This document shows, piece by piece, positions 28,083 to 37,897 of a stretch of DNA of 61,917 nucleotides. Source of the DNA: Sulfurimonas sp. (GTDB lineage: Bacteria > Campylobacterota > Campylobacteria > Campylobacterales > Sulfurimonadaceae). Every line of letters starts with the position of its first letter. Position 1 is the stretch's first letter. The stretch covers positions 65,688 to 127,604 of the forward strand of contig PPDH01000022.1 of NCBI GenBank assembly GCA_002899765.1, given 5' to 3'. The notes below the pieces were generated by a model that was not told the origin of the DNA, ran no database searches, and was given only the letters and a program-made list of their open reading frames with translations. The position numbers and the translations under genes were made by a program.

Positions 28083-30418
28083 CTAATAGTAATCCCCAAT
28101 TTATCTTTCAGTGCATCTAGTATACTCTGCATTGATTTTGTCATGTCTTCTTCTTCAAGTGTTTTTTCCATTGATTGCAAAATAAACCTGATAGTCAAAC
28201 TTATATTTTCACCTAAAGATTAATCACTGTATTTATCTACAGGATAGAAGCGGACAAGATGCTCTACAGAAGACTCCTCTATAACACTCTTAACTTTTTC
28301 ATAATGCATCTCTTTTGGCATAACCAAACTCAAATCCCTGTATGATGCCTGATATTTTGAGCTGTTTTTTGCAGTTTTTAATCCGCTTGGAAGCTTTGAG
28401 AAATCTAACTCACACATATATGTAATATCCAAATCATAACTATCTTCTACATCGGGATGAACACGAAACAGCTCGCCTACAACTTCGTTCTCAATAACTA
28501 TTTGAGCGGACTGGAAAGGATGTGAGAGCGAGTGTGCGGTTTTAAACTCTCTAAGTTCAAACTCACCTATTATGTTTGAAATCTTCTGAACAAAAAATCC
28601 AAAATCTACCTTTGAAGGCTTGCCCGCATTTGACAAACTTTGAGACTCTCTGTCTCCCGAAAAAAGCATCGCCATCTTCATGGACTCTTCTCTTTGAGGA
28701 TTAAATACAGAACCCACTTCAAAAAGTTTTACCGACAAATATCCGTTTTTAGAGTTATTTGATGCAGCTCTAAGAAGACCTGTAAGAAGGGTAGACCTTA
28801 AAGTATCAAGTGTATTTACAATCGGATTAAGAAGCTCTTTGGCATCTTCAACTGTTTCAAATCCATACTGTTATAAAACTCTCTTCTCGTCAAAAACAAA
28901 GTGAACAGACTCAAAAAAGCCGCTATACGCTGCTTTGTGTCTATATTGGCTCTTCTTTTTATAAGTAAAATAATCATCTTTTAGCTTGTTTTCTTCCGTA
29001 AAGCTAAAGGGCTTTGATGGAATATTGTCAATACCTACAAGACGAACAATTTCCTCAACTATATCTTGCTTATTTGATATATCATGTCTAAATTTAGCAA
29101 CTGAGACAACAAAGTTGTTAGCTGAGGATTTTGTAGTATCAAAACCGAGATTTTTAAGTATCTTTGTTATTTTAAGCTTATCAATATTTGCGCCGATTAT
29201 CTCATCTATCTCTTTTTTACTTACACTTATAATTTTATCTTCATGCAAATCACCGAGTTCAATTGTTCCACCGAAAAAAGATGAAGCTTAATTTGACTCC
29301 AATGCAGCGATACAGTAAGAGAGTCCGATGTTTAACTCAGGTTCACTTCCTCTTGATGTTCTGTAGTACATAGGACCTGAAACCATTTTTACTTCTTGCA
29401 TTTTTTTAGAGATTATATCAGGCGGAATATAGCTGGCTTCTATAAGGACAACACCATTCTCAAGACTTACCTTGGAGGCATCTTCTTGAATAATTCCTAC
29501 CGTAGATGCTTTTTTGTTATCTTTAGTCATTATGGACGCATATCCATTTTCATCCTGGCAAAGCGATACTTTTGCCAAAACTTCATCTTTAGCACAGAAA
29601 AATTTATGGTCATACGCTCTTAAAATAACGCCGCTGCTATGTGTTGCATAGTGCATAAGAGATTCAATATCACTCTCTTTTGTATTTTCTATTTGCGCTA
29701 GTCTTAACTTTACTATAAAAGGGAGTTTTAAATCTTTTAAATCAACTGCTTTATAGAGAAGATTTACATTCAAATTATTTTCATGCGAAAGAGATAAAAT
29801 TCTTCCTATCCCAATCCTTTTGTCATCATTCTCTTCTGTTTTTTCTTCTTTTAGAGATTTATCATAAGCCGCGCACAAATCTCTTGCTATTCCACGAATA
29901 CTTAAACAATCCCCGCGATTAGCCGTAAGCTCTATCTCTATTAAATCATCACTAAATATCGGGTTTTCACAAACTTCTTCGCCTAAAGCGTAAGAACCGA
30001 TGCTGCTGTCTAACTCAATTATTCCGGCATTCATCTCTTCTAAGCCGATTTCTTTAGCCGAACAAATCATCCCCTCTGATTCGACTCCGCGAAGTTTTAC
30101 AGGCTTTATTGTTATCCCGTTTGGCATAACTGCACCGATTGTTGCAACGACAACATCTAGTCCTGCTCTTACATTTGAAGCCCCGCATACTATTTGACGC
30201 GTACTTGTACCGATATCAACAAGACAAATATTTAATTTATCTGCATCAGGATGTTTTTTACACTCCAAAACTCTGCCAAATACTATCTTTTTTGGAACTT
30301 CATACGTTGATATACTGTCTACTTCCAAACCTATGGAGTTAAATTTTTTTACCAGTTCATCCGTAGATATATTACTTAAATCTACCCATTCATTCAACCA
30401 ACTTCTAGTAACTATCAT
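28079..30418 (-). pseudogene. pheT: Phenylalanine-tRNA ligase beta subunit with three in-frame TAA codons
   Basis: The full frame from ATG 30418 to TGA 28079-28081 is 779 codons, the normal length of PheT, with no frameshift, but TAA interrupts it at codon 377 (29288-29290), codon 516 (28871-28873) and codon 733 (28220-28222). The EMAP/OB tRNA-binding region (about 40-150; KHPDADKLNICLVDIG), B3/4 editing domain, B5 domain and the FDX-ACB anticodon-binding domain at the C-terminus are all recognisable on either side of the stops. Truncation at 376 would remove the dimer core, so the cell could not charge tRNA-Phe. GAA to TAA at each place is the simplest reading; the last site reads YSD-stop-SLGENISLTIRF. 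Its partner pheS is immediately upstream. Confidence 0.85.
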
Positions 30419-31416
30419 TGAAACTGCTCCAGCAACTTAATATCTCCTTCAAAGAGTGAACGAAGATCCCCTATATGATGAATAAGCATCGCAAATCTTT
30501 CGACTCCAAGACCAAAAGCATATCCACTGACATTTTCATATTTTACTGCTTCAAAGACATTAGGATCTACGATTCCGCACCCCAGTACTTCCAGCCAGCC
30601 TGTTTTTGAACATACCCTGCACCCTTTGCCTTTGCAAAATACACAGGAGATATCAACCTCTGCCGAAGGTTCCGTAAAAGGGAAGAAACTAGGACGAAAA
30701 CGAACATCAACATCACCAAACATGTACTTTAAAAAATCCTCTAGGATAAATTTTAAGTTTGCAAAAGAGACTTTGCCTTGTGCATCAACCAGCAATCCTT
30801 CAACTTGATGAAACATCGGCGTATGCGTAATGTCATAATCTCTTCTAAAAACCGCCCCAGGAGCTATCATGCGAATTGGCGGCTTTGTACTCATCATAGT
30901 TCTTATTTGAACCGGTGACGTATGCGTTCGAAGCAACATCTCGTCTTTAAAATAGAAAGTATCTTGCATGTCGCGGGCAGGATGATATTTTGGAAGGTTT
31001 AGAGCCTCAAAGTTGTTAAAATCATCCTCTACCATCGTTCCTGTTTTTACCGCAAAATTCATAGATGAAAAATACTCAACAATTCTGTCCATGGTCTCCA
31101 TAACAGGATGAAGCGCGCCGGATTCCGATTTTGAACTATACATAGAAACGTCGATTGATTCTGCTCTCATGTGTGCTTCTAACTCTAATGTTTGAAGAAC
31201 CGTCTTTCTATGCGTGAGTTCGTTCATCAGCGCACTTTTATGCGTGTTTAACTCTTGTGCTATTTTTGATTTTTCTTCATCGGATGCAGTTTTCATTTTG
31301 GCAAATTCTGCCGTTAAAACACCCTTTTTTCCGAACACTGCTATACGAATCTCTTCGATTCTATCAACACTCTGTGCTTCTTTTATTGCGTCATACCATT
31401 CTTTCAATAGACTCAC
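30415..31416 (-). CDS. pheS: Phenylalanine-tRNA ligase alpha subunit
   Basis: PheS is the catalytic subunit of the alpha2-beta2 synthetase. The 333-residue protein has an N-terminal coiled-coil arm (1-85) and the class II core: motif 2 [20 protein letters not shown], the Cys-rich [12 protein letters not shown] knuckle, and motif 3 [14 protein letters not shown]. It starts with GTG at 31416; a leader hairpin lies close upstream. It overlaps pheT by 4 nt, as is usual for this pair. Confidence 0.95.
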   Translation of the reverse strand: MSLLKEWYDAIKEAQSVDRIEEIRIAVFGKKGVLTAEFAKMKTASDEEKSKIAQELNTHKSALMNELTHRKTVLQTLELEAHMRAESIDVSMYSSKSESGALHPVMETMDRIVEYFSSMNFAVKTGTMVEDDFNNFEALNLPKYHPARDMQDTFYFKDEMLLRTHTSPVQIRTMMSTKPPIRMIAPGAVFRRDYDITHTPMFHQVEGLLVDAQGKVSFANLKFILEDFLKYMFGDVDVRFRPSFFPFTEPSAEVDISCVFCKGKGCRVCSKTGWLEVLGCGIVDPNVFEAVKYENVSGYAFGLGVERFAMLIHHIGDLRSLFEGDIKLLEQFQ

Positions 31417-31424
31417 CCATACTG

Positions 31425-31461
31425 GAGGGAAACACCCTCTTAAATTTTGAGCTAGATTATA
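31425..31461 (-). promoter_or_regulatory. pheS promoter -10 and leader hairpin
   Basis: On the minus strand TATAAT (plus 31456-31461) is followed by a leader of about 33 nt holding a 5-bp GC hairpin, GAGGG with CCCTC (plus 31425-31439), directly before the GTG region. The hairpin may affect translation or leader stability. I see no leader peptide or T-box. Confidence 0.35.
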
Positions 31462-31531
31462 GTCAAATATAATTTATATATAGCTTCATTTGCTCTTTTA
31501 TATGTTACAATAAATAAAAAAAGGAGAGCAA

Positions 31532-31888
31532 ATGTGCATATTTTGCAAGATTATAAACAATGAAATTCCATCAAATGTTATACTGGAAAACGAGGATTTT
31601 ATGGCATTTCACGACATAAATCCAAAAGCTCCCGTCCATGTACTGGCAATCCCAAAAATACATGTAGAGAGTTTTAATGAAGTAAGCCCGCAGACTATGA
31701 AAAATATGACGAAATTCATGCAAGATGTTGCAAAAGAAGTTGGCATAGATAAAAGCGGTTATAGAGTAATAACCAATGTCGGCGAAAACGGCGGACAGGA
31801 AGTAAAACATCTGCATTTTCATATAGTCGGCGGTGCAAAACTCGCATGGTCACACCTAAGCGATGCGGATCCAATGGGGAAGTTTTAA
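31532..31888 (+). CDS. HIT-family nucleotide hydrolase (HINT-like)
   Basis: A 118-residue histidine-triad protein: N-terminal CIFCKIINNEIPS with a possible zinc pair, and the triad HLHFHIVGG near residues 96-104. Such proteins hydrolyse adenosine phosphoramidates and acyl-adenylates in the cytoplasm. AGGAGA precedes the ATG by 5 nt, and TACAAT (31506-31511) is a plausible -10. It is divergent from pheS and 6 nt before the transglycosylase gene. Confidence 0.92.
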   Translation: MCIFCKIINNEIPSNVILENEDFMAFHDINPKAPVHVLAIPKIHVESFNEVSPQTMKNMTKFMQDVAKEVGIDKSGYRVITNVGENGGQEVKHLHFHIVGGAKLAWSHLSDADPMGKF

Positions 31889-31894
31889 AATAAT

Positions 31895-33079
31895 ATGCTC
31901 ACAAAAACCCTAATTTCTCTATTTTTATCTTCGCTGCTTTTAGCGCAAAGTGCGGATGACTTTAAAAACAGACAAATGGAAGCTTTTGAGGCTCAAAAAA
32001 ATGAGTTTGACTCTTATAAAAGAACTCTTGAAGATAAGTTTAACACTTATCAAGAGTCACTGCAAAAAGAGTATGAAGAGTACAAAAAAGAGCTAAGTAT
32101 CCTCTGGGAAGAGCCTGCCATGTCTACTAAAAAAAGATGGGTTGCTTATAGTGAAGATAAAAAAACAAGGACAAACGTTGACTTTAAAAATGAGACAATT
32201 GTTGTCCAGACAATAGCCTCATCAGAAGAAGAAGCTAAAGAAAAACTTAAAAAGGCTCTTGCCACTGTAGTTACGGTAGATACAAAAAAAGCACATGAAA
32301 GCGATCCTCTTGAACAGAGATTGGCAAAGATTAAAAAACCGGCTTTTGTCGTAGATGCACAAATAGAACCTGAACCTATTTTATCAACAGTTATCTTTGA
32401 TAAAGAACCATCAAAAGATACTCTAATAACTTATGTAGAGAAAAATGTTCAAAATAAAAATATCCAAAGTATAGAGTCAAAAAAAGTAAAAAACACAAAG
32501 ATATACACACTTAATATACCTATGCCGCCTGATGCGATGCTTAAGAGATCCAAAATATACAAAGATGAGATACAAAAGCAAGCCTCAAGACAAAAAGTGC
32601 CTGACTCGCTTGTTTTTGCCATAATGCATTCAGAGAGCAGTTTCAATCCAATGGCGAAATCTCATGTTACTGCATACGGCTTAATGCAGATAGTCCCTAA
32701 AACTGCAGGTGTTGACAGTTATCTATTTTTATACAAAGAGAAAAAACTTCTCTCAAGCAGCTATCTCTACGACAGCAAAAACAATATAACAATAGGAAGC
32801 GCTTATCTGCATATACTCTATTATAAATATCTAAGTAAAATAACAAATCCATTAAGCCGCTTATACTGCACCATAGCCGCATATAACACGGGAGCAGGCA
32901 ATGTCGCATGGGCATTTACCAAAACAAATAACATGCATAAAGCTGCTCCGCTTATTAATGCCTTGACGCCTGATGAAGTTTACGACGCACTCCTTAGGGA
33001 TTTGAAATATAGTGAGCCCAAAGAGTATCTTAAAAAAGTGTCAAAAAGAATGCTCTCTTATAGTAAAGTTTATCAATAA
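31895..33079 (+). CDS. Lytic transglycosylase, MltC-like
   Basis: A 394-residue exported protein with a signal peptide (about 1-17). A long charged coiled-coil (20-70) is followed by a DUF3393-like N-terminal region and a C-terminal GEWL/SLT domain (about 235-390). Catalytic Glu is in MHSESSFNP, followed by AYGLMQIVPKTAG and YNTGAGNVAWAF. It would cleave peptidoglycan between MurNAc and GlcNAc, forming anhydro ends, in the periplasm. The Cys of a lipobox is not seen, so it may be soluble or held by its N-terminus. Confidence 0.88.
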   Translation: MLTKTLISLFLSSLLLAQSADDFKNRQMEAFEAQKNEFDSYKRTLEDKFNTYQESLQKEYEEYKKELSILWEEPAMSTKKRWVAYSEDKKTRTNVDFKNETIVVQTIASSEEEAKEKLKKALATVVTVDTKKAHESDPLEQRLAKIKKPAFVVDAQIEPEPILSTVIFDKEPSKDTLITYVEKNVQNKNIQSIESKKVKNTKIYTLNIPMPPDAMLKRSKIYKDEIQKQASRQKVPDSLVFAIMHSESSFNPMAKSHVTAYGLMQIVPKTAGVDSYLFLYKEKKLLSSSYLYDSKNNITIGSAYLHILYYKYLSKITNPLSRLYCTIAAYNTGAGNVAWAFTKTNNMHKAAPLINALTPDEVYDALLRDLKYSEPKEYLKKVSKRMLSYSKVYQ

Positions 33080-33128
33080 TATTATAGTTCTCGAAAAACT
33101 TGTTTTTTGTAGCTTTTAGGTATGCTAA

Positions 33129-33198
33129 CCAATGGCATACTCCATGCCATTGGGGTTGTAGGGACTTCAGTCCCTGCCAACAAAACGAAGTTTTGTTG
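33129..33198. terminator. Three tandem hairpins between the convergent transglycosylase and OsmC genes
   Basis: CCAATGGCAT/ATGCCATTGG (33129-33138 and 33144-33153), GGGAC/GTCCC (33161-33165 and 33170-33174) and CAACAAAAC/GTTTTGTTG (33178-33186 and 33190-33198) follow one another with short loops. They lie between convergent stops; the last has no T-tract of its own, so the cluster is best called a terminator region or palindromic repeat. Confidence 0.45.
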
Positions 33199-33207
33199 CG
33201 TAAATTC

Positions 33208-33672
33208 CTATGAAGGACAACTCTCTATTTCACCCATGTCTATCTTGCTTCCTCCGCCCGATATCATCTTTTCGTTCTCTCTAATTTTCACACCGTTGTG
33301 AGTTATGGAATATGAGATAACAACAGAATCCCTGATGGTATTGATAGTAGAACAGTATGTCTGCAAAGATGCCATAACCCAGCGAGCTGCCATAGTATCA
33401 TCGCCATCAGAGTTAAAACTGTAATCAAGATGCAGAGTGTTGAACTTTCTTGGATGATCGTCATTTCTTAGAGCATCGCCCTCTATAACTAAATCAGTAA
33501 CTGTTTTGTTTTGATTTTTTGGCAATAAAACAATATCTGTAGCGCTGCATGTAATAATTCCTGCCAAAAAATACTCAACAGGCGTTATCTGCGGGCAGTC
33601 GATTATAAAACTGCTCTTGTCAGTTTTGGCCTCAAATTTCATCTCGTTTAGATGTGATACTTTCACTTTCAT
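33208..33672 (-). CDS. OsmC-family protein
   Basis: A 154-residue OsmC/Ohr superfamily protein. Two Cys are positioned as in the peroxidase site, in IITCSATDIVLL and LQTYCSTINTI. OsmC/Ohr enzymes reduce organic hydroperoxides with thiols, so an antioxidant role is likely but not shown, and other superfamily members have different roles. It starts 2 nt after argH ends and is probably in its unit. Confidence 0.8.
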   Translation of the reverse strand: MKVKVSHLNEMKFEAKTDKSSFIIDCPQITPVEYFLAGIITCSATDIVLLPKNQNKTVTDLVIEGDALRNDDHPRKFNTLHLDYSFNSDGDDTMAARWVMASLQTYCSTINTIRDSVVISYSITHNGVKIRENEKMISGGGSKIDMGEIESCPS

Positions 33673-33674
33673 GA

Positions 33675-35054
33675 TTATTTCTCCAAAAAGTTTCTAAAAA
33701 ATGCCAGCTGTTCCTCAGTTCTTTTTGTAGAAGTTCCGCCTGCAGAAGTTCTCGCATTCATAGAGTTTGTAATCGATAAAAATTCCAAAACATCCTCACC
33801 GATTCTGCTGTCTATCTCTTGAATATAGCGAAGCTCTATATCACTTAAATCAATCTTCAACTCTTCGCTTTTTGCAACAGCTTTTCCAGTAATAAAATGT
33901 GCTTCTCTAAAGGGAATATTGCACTTTTGAACAAGATAATCCGCCAAATCAGTTGCACTTAAATGTCCGATTTTGCAAGCATTCTTCATGTACTCAGACT
34001 TTACCTGCATAGTTTTAATCGCCTCTTTTAGTATCTCCAAAGAGATTTGCGCAGTTTCTACTGCATCAAAGACACCCTCTTTATCCTCTTGTGTATCTTT
34101 GTTGTAAGCAAGAGGAAGAGCTTTCATAACAGTTAAAAGACCCATCAAAGAGCCGTAAACCCGTCCTGTTTTACCACGAAGAAGTTCCGGTACATCAGGA
34201 TTTTTCTTTTGCGGCATGATTGAAGAGCCCGTAGAGTATTCATCACTGAGTTCAACAAATCTAAACTCATAGCTTGACCACATGACAAGCTCTTCGCTAA
34301 GGCGTGAGATATGCATCATCATGGTAGAGATATTGAACAGAATCTCTAAAGCAAAGTCTCTGTCGCTTACCGTATCTAGACAGTTTATACTCACGCCCTT
34401 AAAGCCTAAAAGCTCTGCCGTCATATCTCTGTCAATATTATGCGGTGTTCCCGCCAGTGCCGCACAGCCAAGAGGAGAGACGCTGTTTCTTTCATGAGAG
34501 CTCTCAAATCTCTCTATATCTCTTTTAAACATTGAGAGATATGCGCTTAGATGAAAAGCAAAATTGATAGGCTGCGCATGCTGAAGATGCGTCATACCGG
34601 GTACTAGAGTTTGCGTATGTTTAGAAGCAACAACCAACACTTCATTCATCAAAAGCTTTAGCCCCTCTACTATCTCTAAGTTTTTACGAAGAACATAACG
34701 GCGAAAATCTACGGCAATCTGGTCGTTTCTACTTCTTGCAGTATGAAGTTTTTTTCCCGCATCGCCGATAATAGCCGTTAAACGCTTTTCAATTCCCATA
34801 TGAAGGTCTTCATCCGAAATTTTCCACTCAAATGCTCCCGACTCTATCTCCTCTTTAACTTGATTGAGTCCTTCTCTGATTTGAGAGAGTTCATCATCAC
34901 TTAAAATACCATGTTTTGCTAACATGGCAGCATGTGCTAAAGAGCCTTCAATATCTTCACGATAGAGTTTTCTATCAAACATGATGGAGGCGTTGAACTG
35001 ATCTAAAAGATTTGATGCGCCTGCAGAAAAACGACCTGACCACATTTTTTCCAT
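33675..35054 (-). CDS. argH: Argininosuccinate lyase
   Basis: ArgH splits argininosuccinate into arginine and fumarate, the last step of arginine synthesis. The 459-residue helical protein has the fumarase-superfamily signature [20 protein letters not shown] (residues about 275-294), the N-terminal [35 protein letters not shown], and [15 protein letters not shown]. argB, another step of the pathway, is encoded elsewhere in this window. Confidence 0.95.
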   Translation of the reverse strand: MEKMWSGRFSAGASNLLDQFNASIMFDRKLYREDIEGSLAHAAMLAKHGILSDDELSQIREGLNQVKEEIESGAFEWKISDEDLHMGIEKRLTAIIGDAGKKLHTARSRNDQIAVDFRRYVLRKNLEIVEGLKLLMNEVLVVASKHTQTLVPGMTHLQHAQPINFAFHLSAYLSMFKRDIERFESSHERNSVSPLGCAALAGTPHNIDRDMTAELLGFKGVSINCLDTVSDRDFALEILFNISTMMMHISRLSEELVMWSSYEFRFVELSDEYSTGSSIMPQKKNPDVPELLRGKTGRVYGSLMGLLTVMKALPLAYNKDTQEDKEGVFDAVETAQISLEILKEAIKTMQVKSEYMKNACKIGHLSATDLADYLVQKCNIPFREAHFITGKAVAKSEELKIDLSDIELRYIQEIDSRIGEDVLEFLSITNSMNARTSAGGTSTKRTEEQLAFFRNFLEK

Positions 35055-35082
35055 AATAACTATTTCCTTTATTTTTAAAAAT

Positions 35083-35099
35083 TTTAGTTAAGAACTAAA
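35083..35099 (-). terminator. Weak AT-rich hairpin after ubiD
   Basis: TTTAGTT (35083-35089) pairs with AACTAAA (35093-35099) around a 3-nt loop; on the minus strand it is followed by ATTTTTAAAAAT. Downstream of the ubiD stop it may end the long hem run. Confidence 0.3.
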
Positions 35100-35140
35100 C
35101 TGCATGAATTCTGATATTTTATCTAAAAGAGATGCGATAA

Positions 35141-36955
35141 CTAAAGCTGAAACTTTCTTTGTAACTCATCGCTTAAATCCCACAACCCTTTTTTCTTTAA
35201 ACCTTCAACGACACTCGGTGTGCAATCTACATCATCTGGCCACTCTCTGCTAAATCCGTCAAGCAGATTCTTGTTGGTTCCGTCCAAGCCGACCATCAAT
35301 CCCGAGATAAAAACATCTCTCATGGCATCTATGTTGTTTGTAACTCTCCAAATAAGCATATATGGGTTAAATATATCATTTTTTGCTTCATCCACAAACA
35401 CTACCACTCTTATGTGCATACTAAGCGCGATAAGAGCATCAAAATAGTTTTTTGCATTTTTTGTTTTATTTATAGAGATTACTGTTATAGGATTTTTTGT
35501 TCTTCTCATAAATTGATGCAAAGCGACCGCATCAGGAACAATCTCCTTGACTCTAGCTAACAACTCTTCATCGCCTAATAACTGAGGCGCTTCTACTTTA
35601 TTTGCCAATGTAGCGTCTATACCAAGTTTTCCGCCGACAAGAGTCTCGGGAGAGGAGTGATCCAGGGCATCTAAAATTCCCTCTGTAATAAAGAGAGATT
35701 TTGGTGTAAATCTGTCAAGTATATAAGTAACTACAGATTCATAACTCTCAAGTTTTGGCGCATTATCATCTAGAAATATAGCATGTTTTACAAAACTCAT
35801 CTGTCCTGCACCCCAAAAAGCGTGCATAAACTGCTTTGCGTGCCCTTTGTAGAGCGGCTTCATTTTTGCTAGTATAAGGTTATGAAATCCTGCATTCTCC
35901 GGCATATGATAGTCAACCAAATCAGGTGCGGTAGTTTTTAAAAGAGGAAAAAATATCTTGCCCGTAGCCCAGCCCATATACTTATCTTCAAGCGGCGGCT
36001 TTCCTACAACAGTGGCCAAAAAAGTAGGTTCTTTTTTAGTAGTGATTGCACTTACTTCCATAACGGGATATGGTTCTTTGAGCGTATAGTAACCAGTGTG
36101 ATCGCCAAAAGGACCCTCTATTTTCATATCATGAGTATCCACCCACCCCTCAATAACATAATCAACATCTTGTGGAATATATAGGGGCGTGGTTATTGAT
36201 TTCACAAGCTTTGCAGGCTCTTTTTTTATAAGCCCATACATCAGCAACTCGTTTACGCCGTAGGGAAGCGGAGCCGTAGCACACCAAGTATAGAGCGGGT
36301 CTCCGCCGATTGCAACAGATACCGGCATTTTTTTGCCGGCTTTTTGGTACTGATCAAAAAAGTGAGATGAGTCTTTGTGAATCTGCCAATGCATTCCAAG
36401 ATGGTTTTTGTCATAAACTTGAAGTCTGTACATGCCCAGATTTACCATTTCACCGTCTAAACTCTGCGTGTAAACCTGACCCATAGTAATAAACGGTCCG
36501 CCGTCTTGCTCCCATGTAGTAAGTACTGGAAGGTTATAGAGGTCTATATCTTTTTCTAAATATTTTACCTGCTGACATGCGCCGCTGCCTTTTAATTTCT
36601 TTGGAAAAATATTTTTAAGTGCAAAAAGTTCGCCTGCCATTGAAAGTTTGTTAAAAAAACCTTCAGGCGGCTTCATGTGAAGTAGTTTTGTAATCTCGTC
36701 TGCAACCGATTCTATGCTTCTTCCAAAAAGAAGCTCACAGCGTCTGTATGAACCAAAAACATTCATAGCAACACTCTCTTGAAACTTTTTTCCGCTTTTT
36801 TTATCGACTACATTTGTAAAGAGCAGCGCCTTGCCGCCGTCCTTTTTCTTTACCTCTGCATAAGCCAGATGAGGTATTTCAAGATATATATCAAGCTCTT
36901 CTTCTATTACTTTTAACTCATCATTTTTTCTAAGAAGATCGATGGTTCTCTTCAT
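35141..36955 (-). CDS. ubiD: UbiD-family decarboxylase
   Basis: UbiD-type enzymes decarboxylate aromatic or alpha,beta-unsaturated acids using prenylated FMN made by UbiX. The 604-residue length agrees with long-form UbiD/menaquinone-pathway homologues in this phylum. The conserved segments PFITMGQVYTQ, MHWQIHKDS, PVSVAIGGDP, EGPFGDHTGYYTL (with the catalytic Glu/Arg area) and LAKMKPLYKG are seen. In Campylobacterota the enzyme is thought to act in the futalosine route to menaquinone or in a related decarboxylation. ATG 36955 lies directly after the hemC stop. Confidence 0.88.
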   Translation of the reverse strand: MKRTIDLLRKNDELKVIEEELDIYLEIPHLAYAEVKKKDGGKALLFTNVVDKKSGKKFQESVAMNVFGSYRRCELLFGRSIESVADEITKLLHMKPPEGFFNKLSMAGELFALKNIFPKKLKGSGACQQVKYLEKDIDLYNLPVLTTWEQDGGPFITMGQVYTQSLDGEMVNLGMYRLQVYDKNHLGMHWQIHKDSSHFFDQYQKAGKKMPVSVAIGGDPLYTWCATAPLPYGVNELLMYGLIKKEPAKLVKSITTPLYIPQDVDYVIEGWVDTHDMKIEGPFGDHTGYYTLKEPYPVMEVSAITTKKEPTFLATVVGKPPLEDKYMGWATGKIFFPLLKTTAPDLVDYHMPENAGFHNLILAKMKPLYKGHAKQFMHAFWGAGQMSFVKHAIFLDDNAPKLESYESVVTYILDRFTPKSLFITEGILDALDHSSPETLVGGKLGIDATLANKVEAPQLLGDEELLARVKEIVPDAVALHQFMRRTKNPITVISINKTKNAKNYFDALIALSMHIRVVVFVDEAKNDIFNPYMLIWRVTNNIDAMRDVFISGLMVGLDGTNKNLLDGFSREWPDDVDCTPSVVEGLKKKGLWDLSDELQRKFQL

Positions 36956-37897
36956 CTATTTGTTTTCCATCATAACTTCAGCACGCGCAAGCAGCTCTTT
37001 AGCACCTCTTGCAATAAACTCTGACGCCATCTCTCTGCCGATATTTTGATAATCTTTTTTAGAAGTTATTTTTGAGTCACTAAGTATCTCTGTTCCATCA
37101 GGAAGACCCAAAACGGCTTTAATACTTACATTTCCATCTTCTAATACAGATGCGTTTACACCGATAGGAACCTGGCAACCGCCTTCGAGTTCATCCACAA
37201 AAGATCTCTCTATAGTAGTCTCAATTCTGCTGTACTCATCTTCAAGACCCTCTATAATCTTTAAAACCTCTGCATTATTTACCGATTCGATGCCAAGTGC
37301 ACCCTGCCCCATAGACGGAACCATCTCCTCTAAAGAAATCGGGTATACATGTTGAACCGCATCAAGTAAAGAGAGTCTGTTTATCCCTGCTGCTGCTAAG
37401 ATAATTGCATCAAACTCTCCCTCTTTTAACTTTCTTATTCTTGTATCAACATTTCCTCTTAAATCTTTTATGAGTAAATCAGGGCGGATTTTCTCTATCT
37501 GCATGCGGCGGCGAAGAGAAGATGTACCTACTACCGCACCATTAGGAAGGGAGTCTATATTTGCATATTTCTCGGAGAGAAGTGCATCTCTGCAATCTTC
37601 TCTTTGTGTAATCGCTGCTAAAAGAAGTCCGTCCGGCATAACCGTTGGAACATCTTTGAGTGAGTGAACAGCAATTTGTGCTTCCCCTCTTAACATCGCT
37701 TCTTCAAGCTCTTTTAAAAAGAGACCTTTACCGCCTATTTTTGAAAGCGCTTTATCTTGAATCCTGTCTCCTGTTGTAACTATGACGTTAAGTTCAACCT
37801 CTAAACCTGGATTTAGCTCCTCTAAGATATCTTTTATATGATTTGACTGCCAAAGTGCGAGCTGTGAGCCTCTTGTTGCTATTACTAATTTTTTCAT
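36956..37897 (-). CDS. hemC: Porphobilinogen deaminase (hydroxymethylbilane synthase)
   Basis: HemC joins four porphobilinogen molecules into hydroxymethylbilane for heme and siroheme. The 313-residue protein starts MKKLVIATRGSQLALWQS, and has GGKGLFLKELEEAM, HSLKDVP, GTSSLRRRMQ, DLRGNVDTRIRKL and the cofactor-holding Cys in ELEGGCQVPIGV. The gene is at the end of the hemA-proS-hemC cluster known from H. pylori. Confidence 0.96.
   Translation of the reverse strand: MKKLVIATRGSQLALWQSNHIKDILEELNPGLEVELNVIVTTGDRIQDKALSKIGGKGLFLKELEEAMLRGEAQIAVHSLKDVPTVMPDGLLLAAITQREDCRDALLSEKYANIDSLPNGAVVGTSSLRRRMQIEKIRPDLLIKDLRGNVDTRIRKLKEGEFDAIILAAAGINRLSLLDAVQHVYPISLEEMVPSMGQGALGIESVNNAEVLKIIEGLEDEYSRIETTIERSFVDELEGGCQVPIGVNASVLEDGNVSIKAVLGLPDGTEILSDSKITSKKDYQNIGREMASEFIARGAKELLARAEVMMENK

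Noticed and set aside
31425-31439. T-box or phenylalanine leader-peptide attenuator before pheS
   Set aside because: The leader is only about 33 nt with one small hairpin; no Phe-rich peptide, specifier or anti-terminator is visible.
33080-33207. CRISPR or small repeat array in the gap after the transglycosylase
   Set aside because: The three hairpins differ in sequence and have no regular repeat-spacer pattern.
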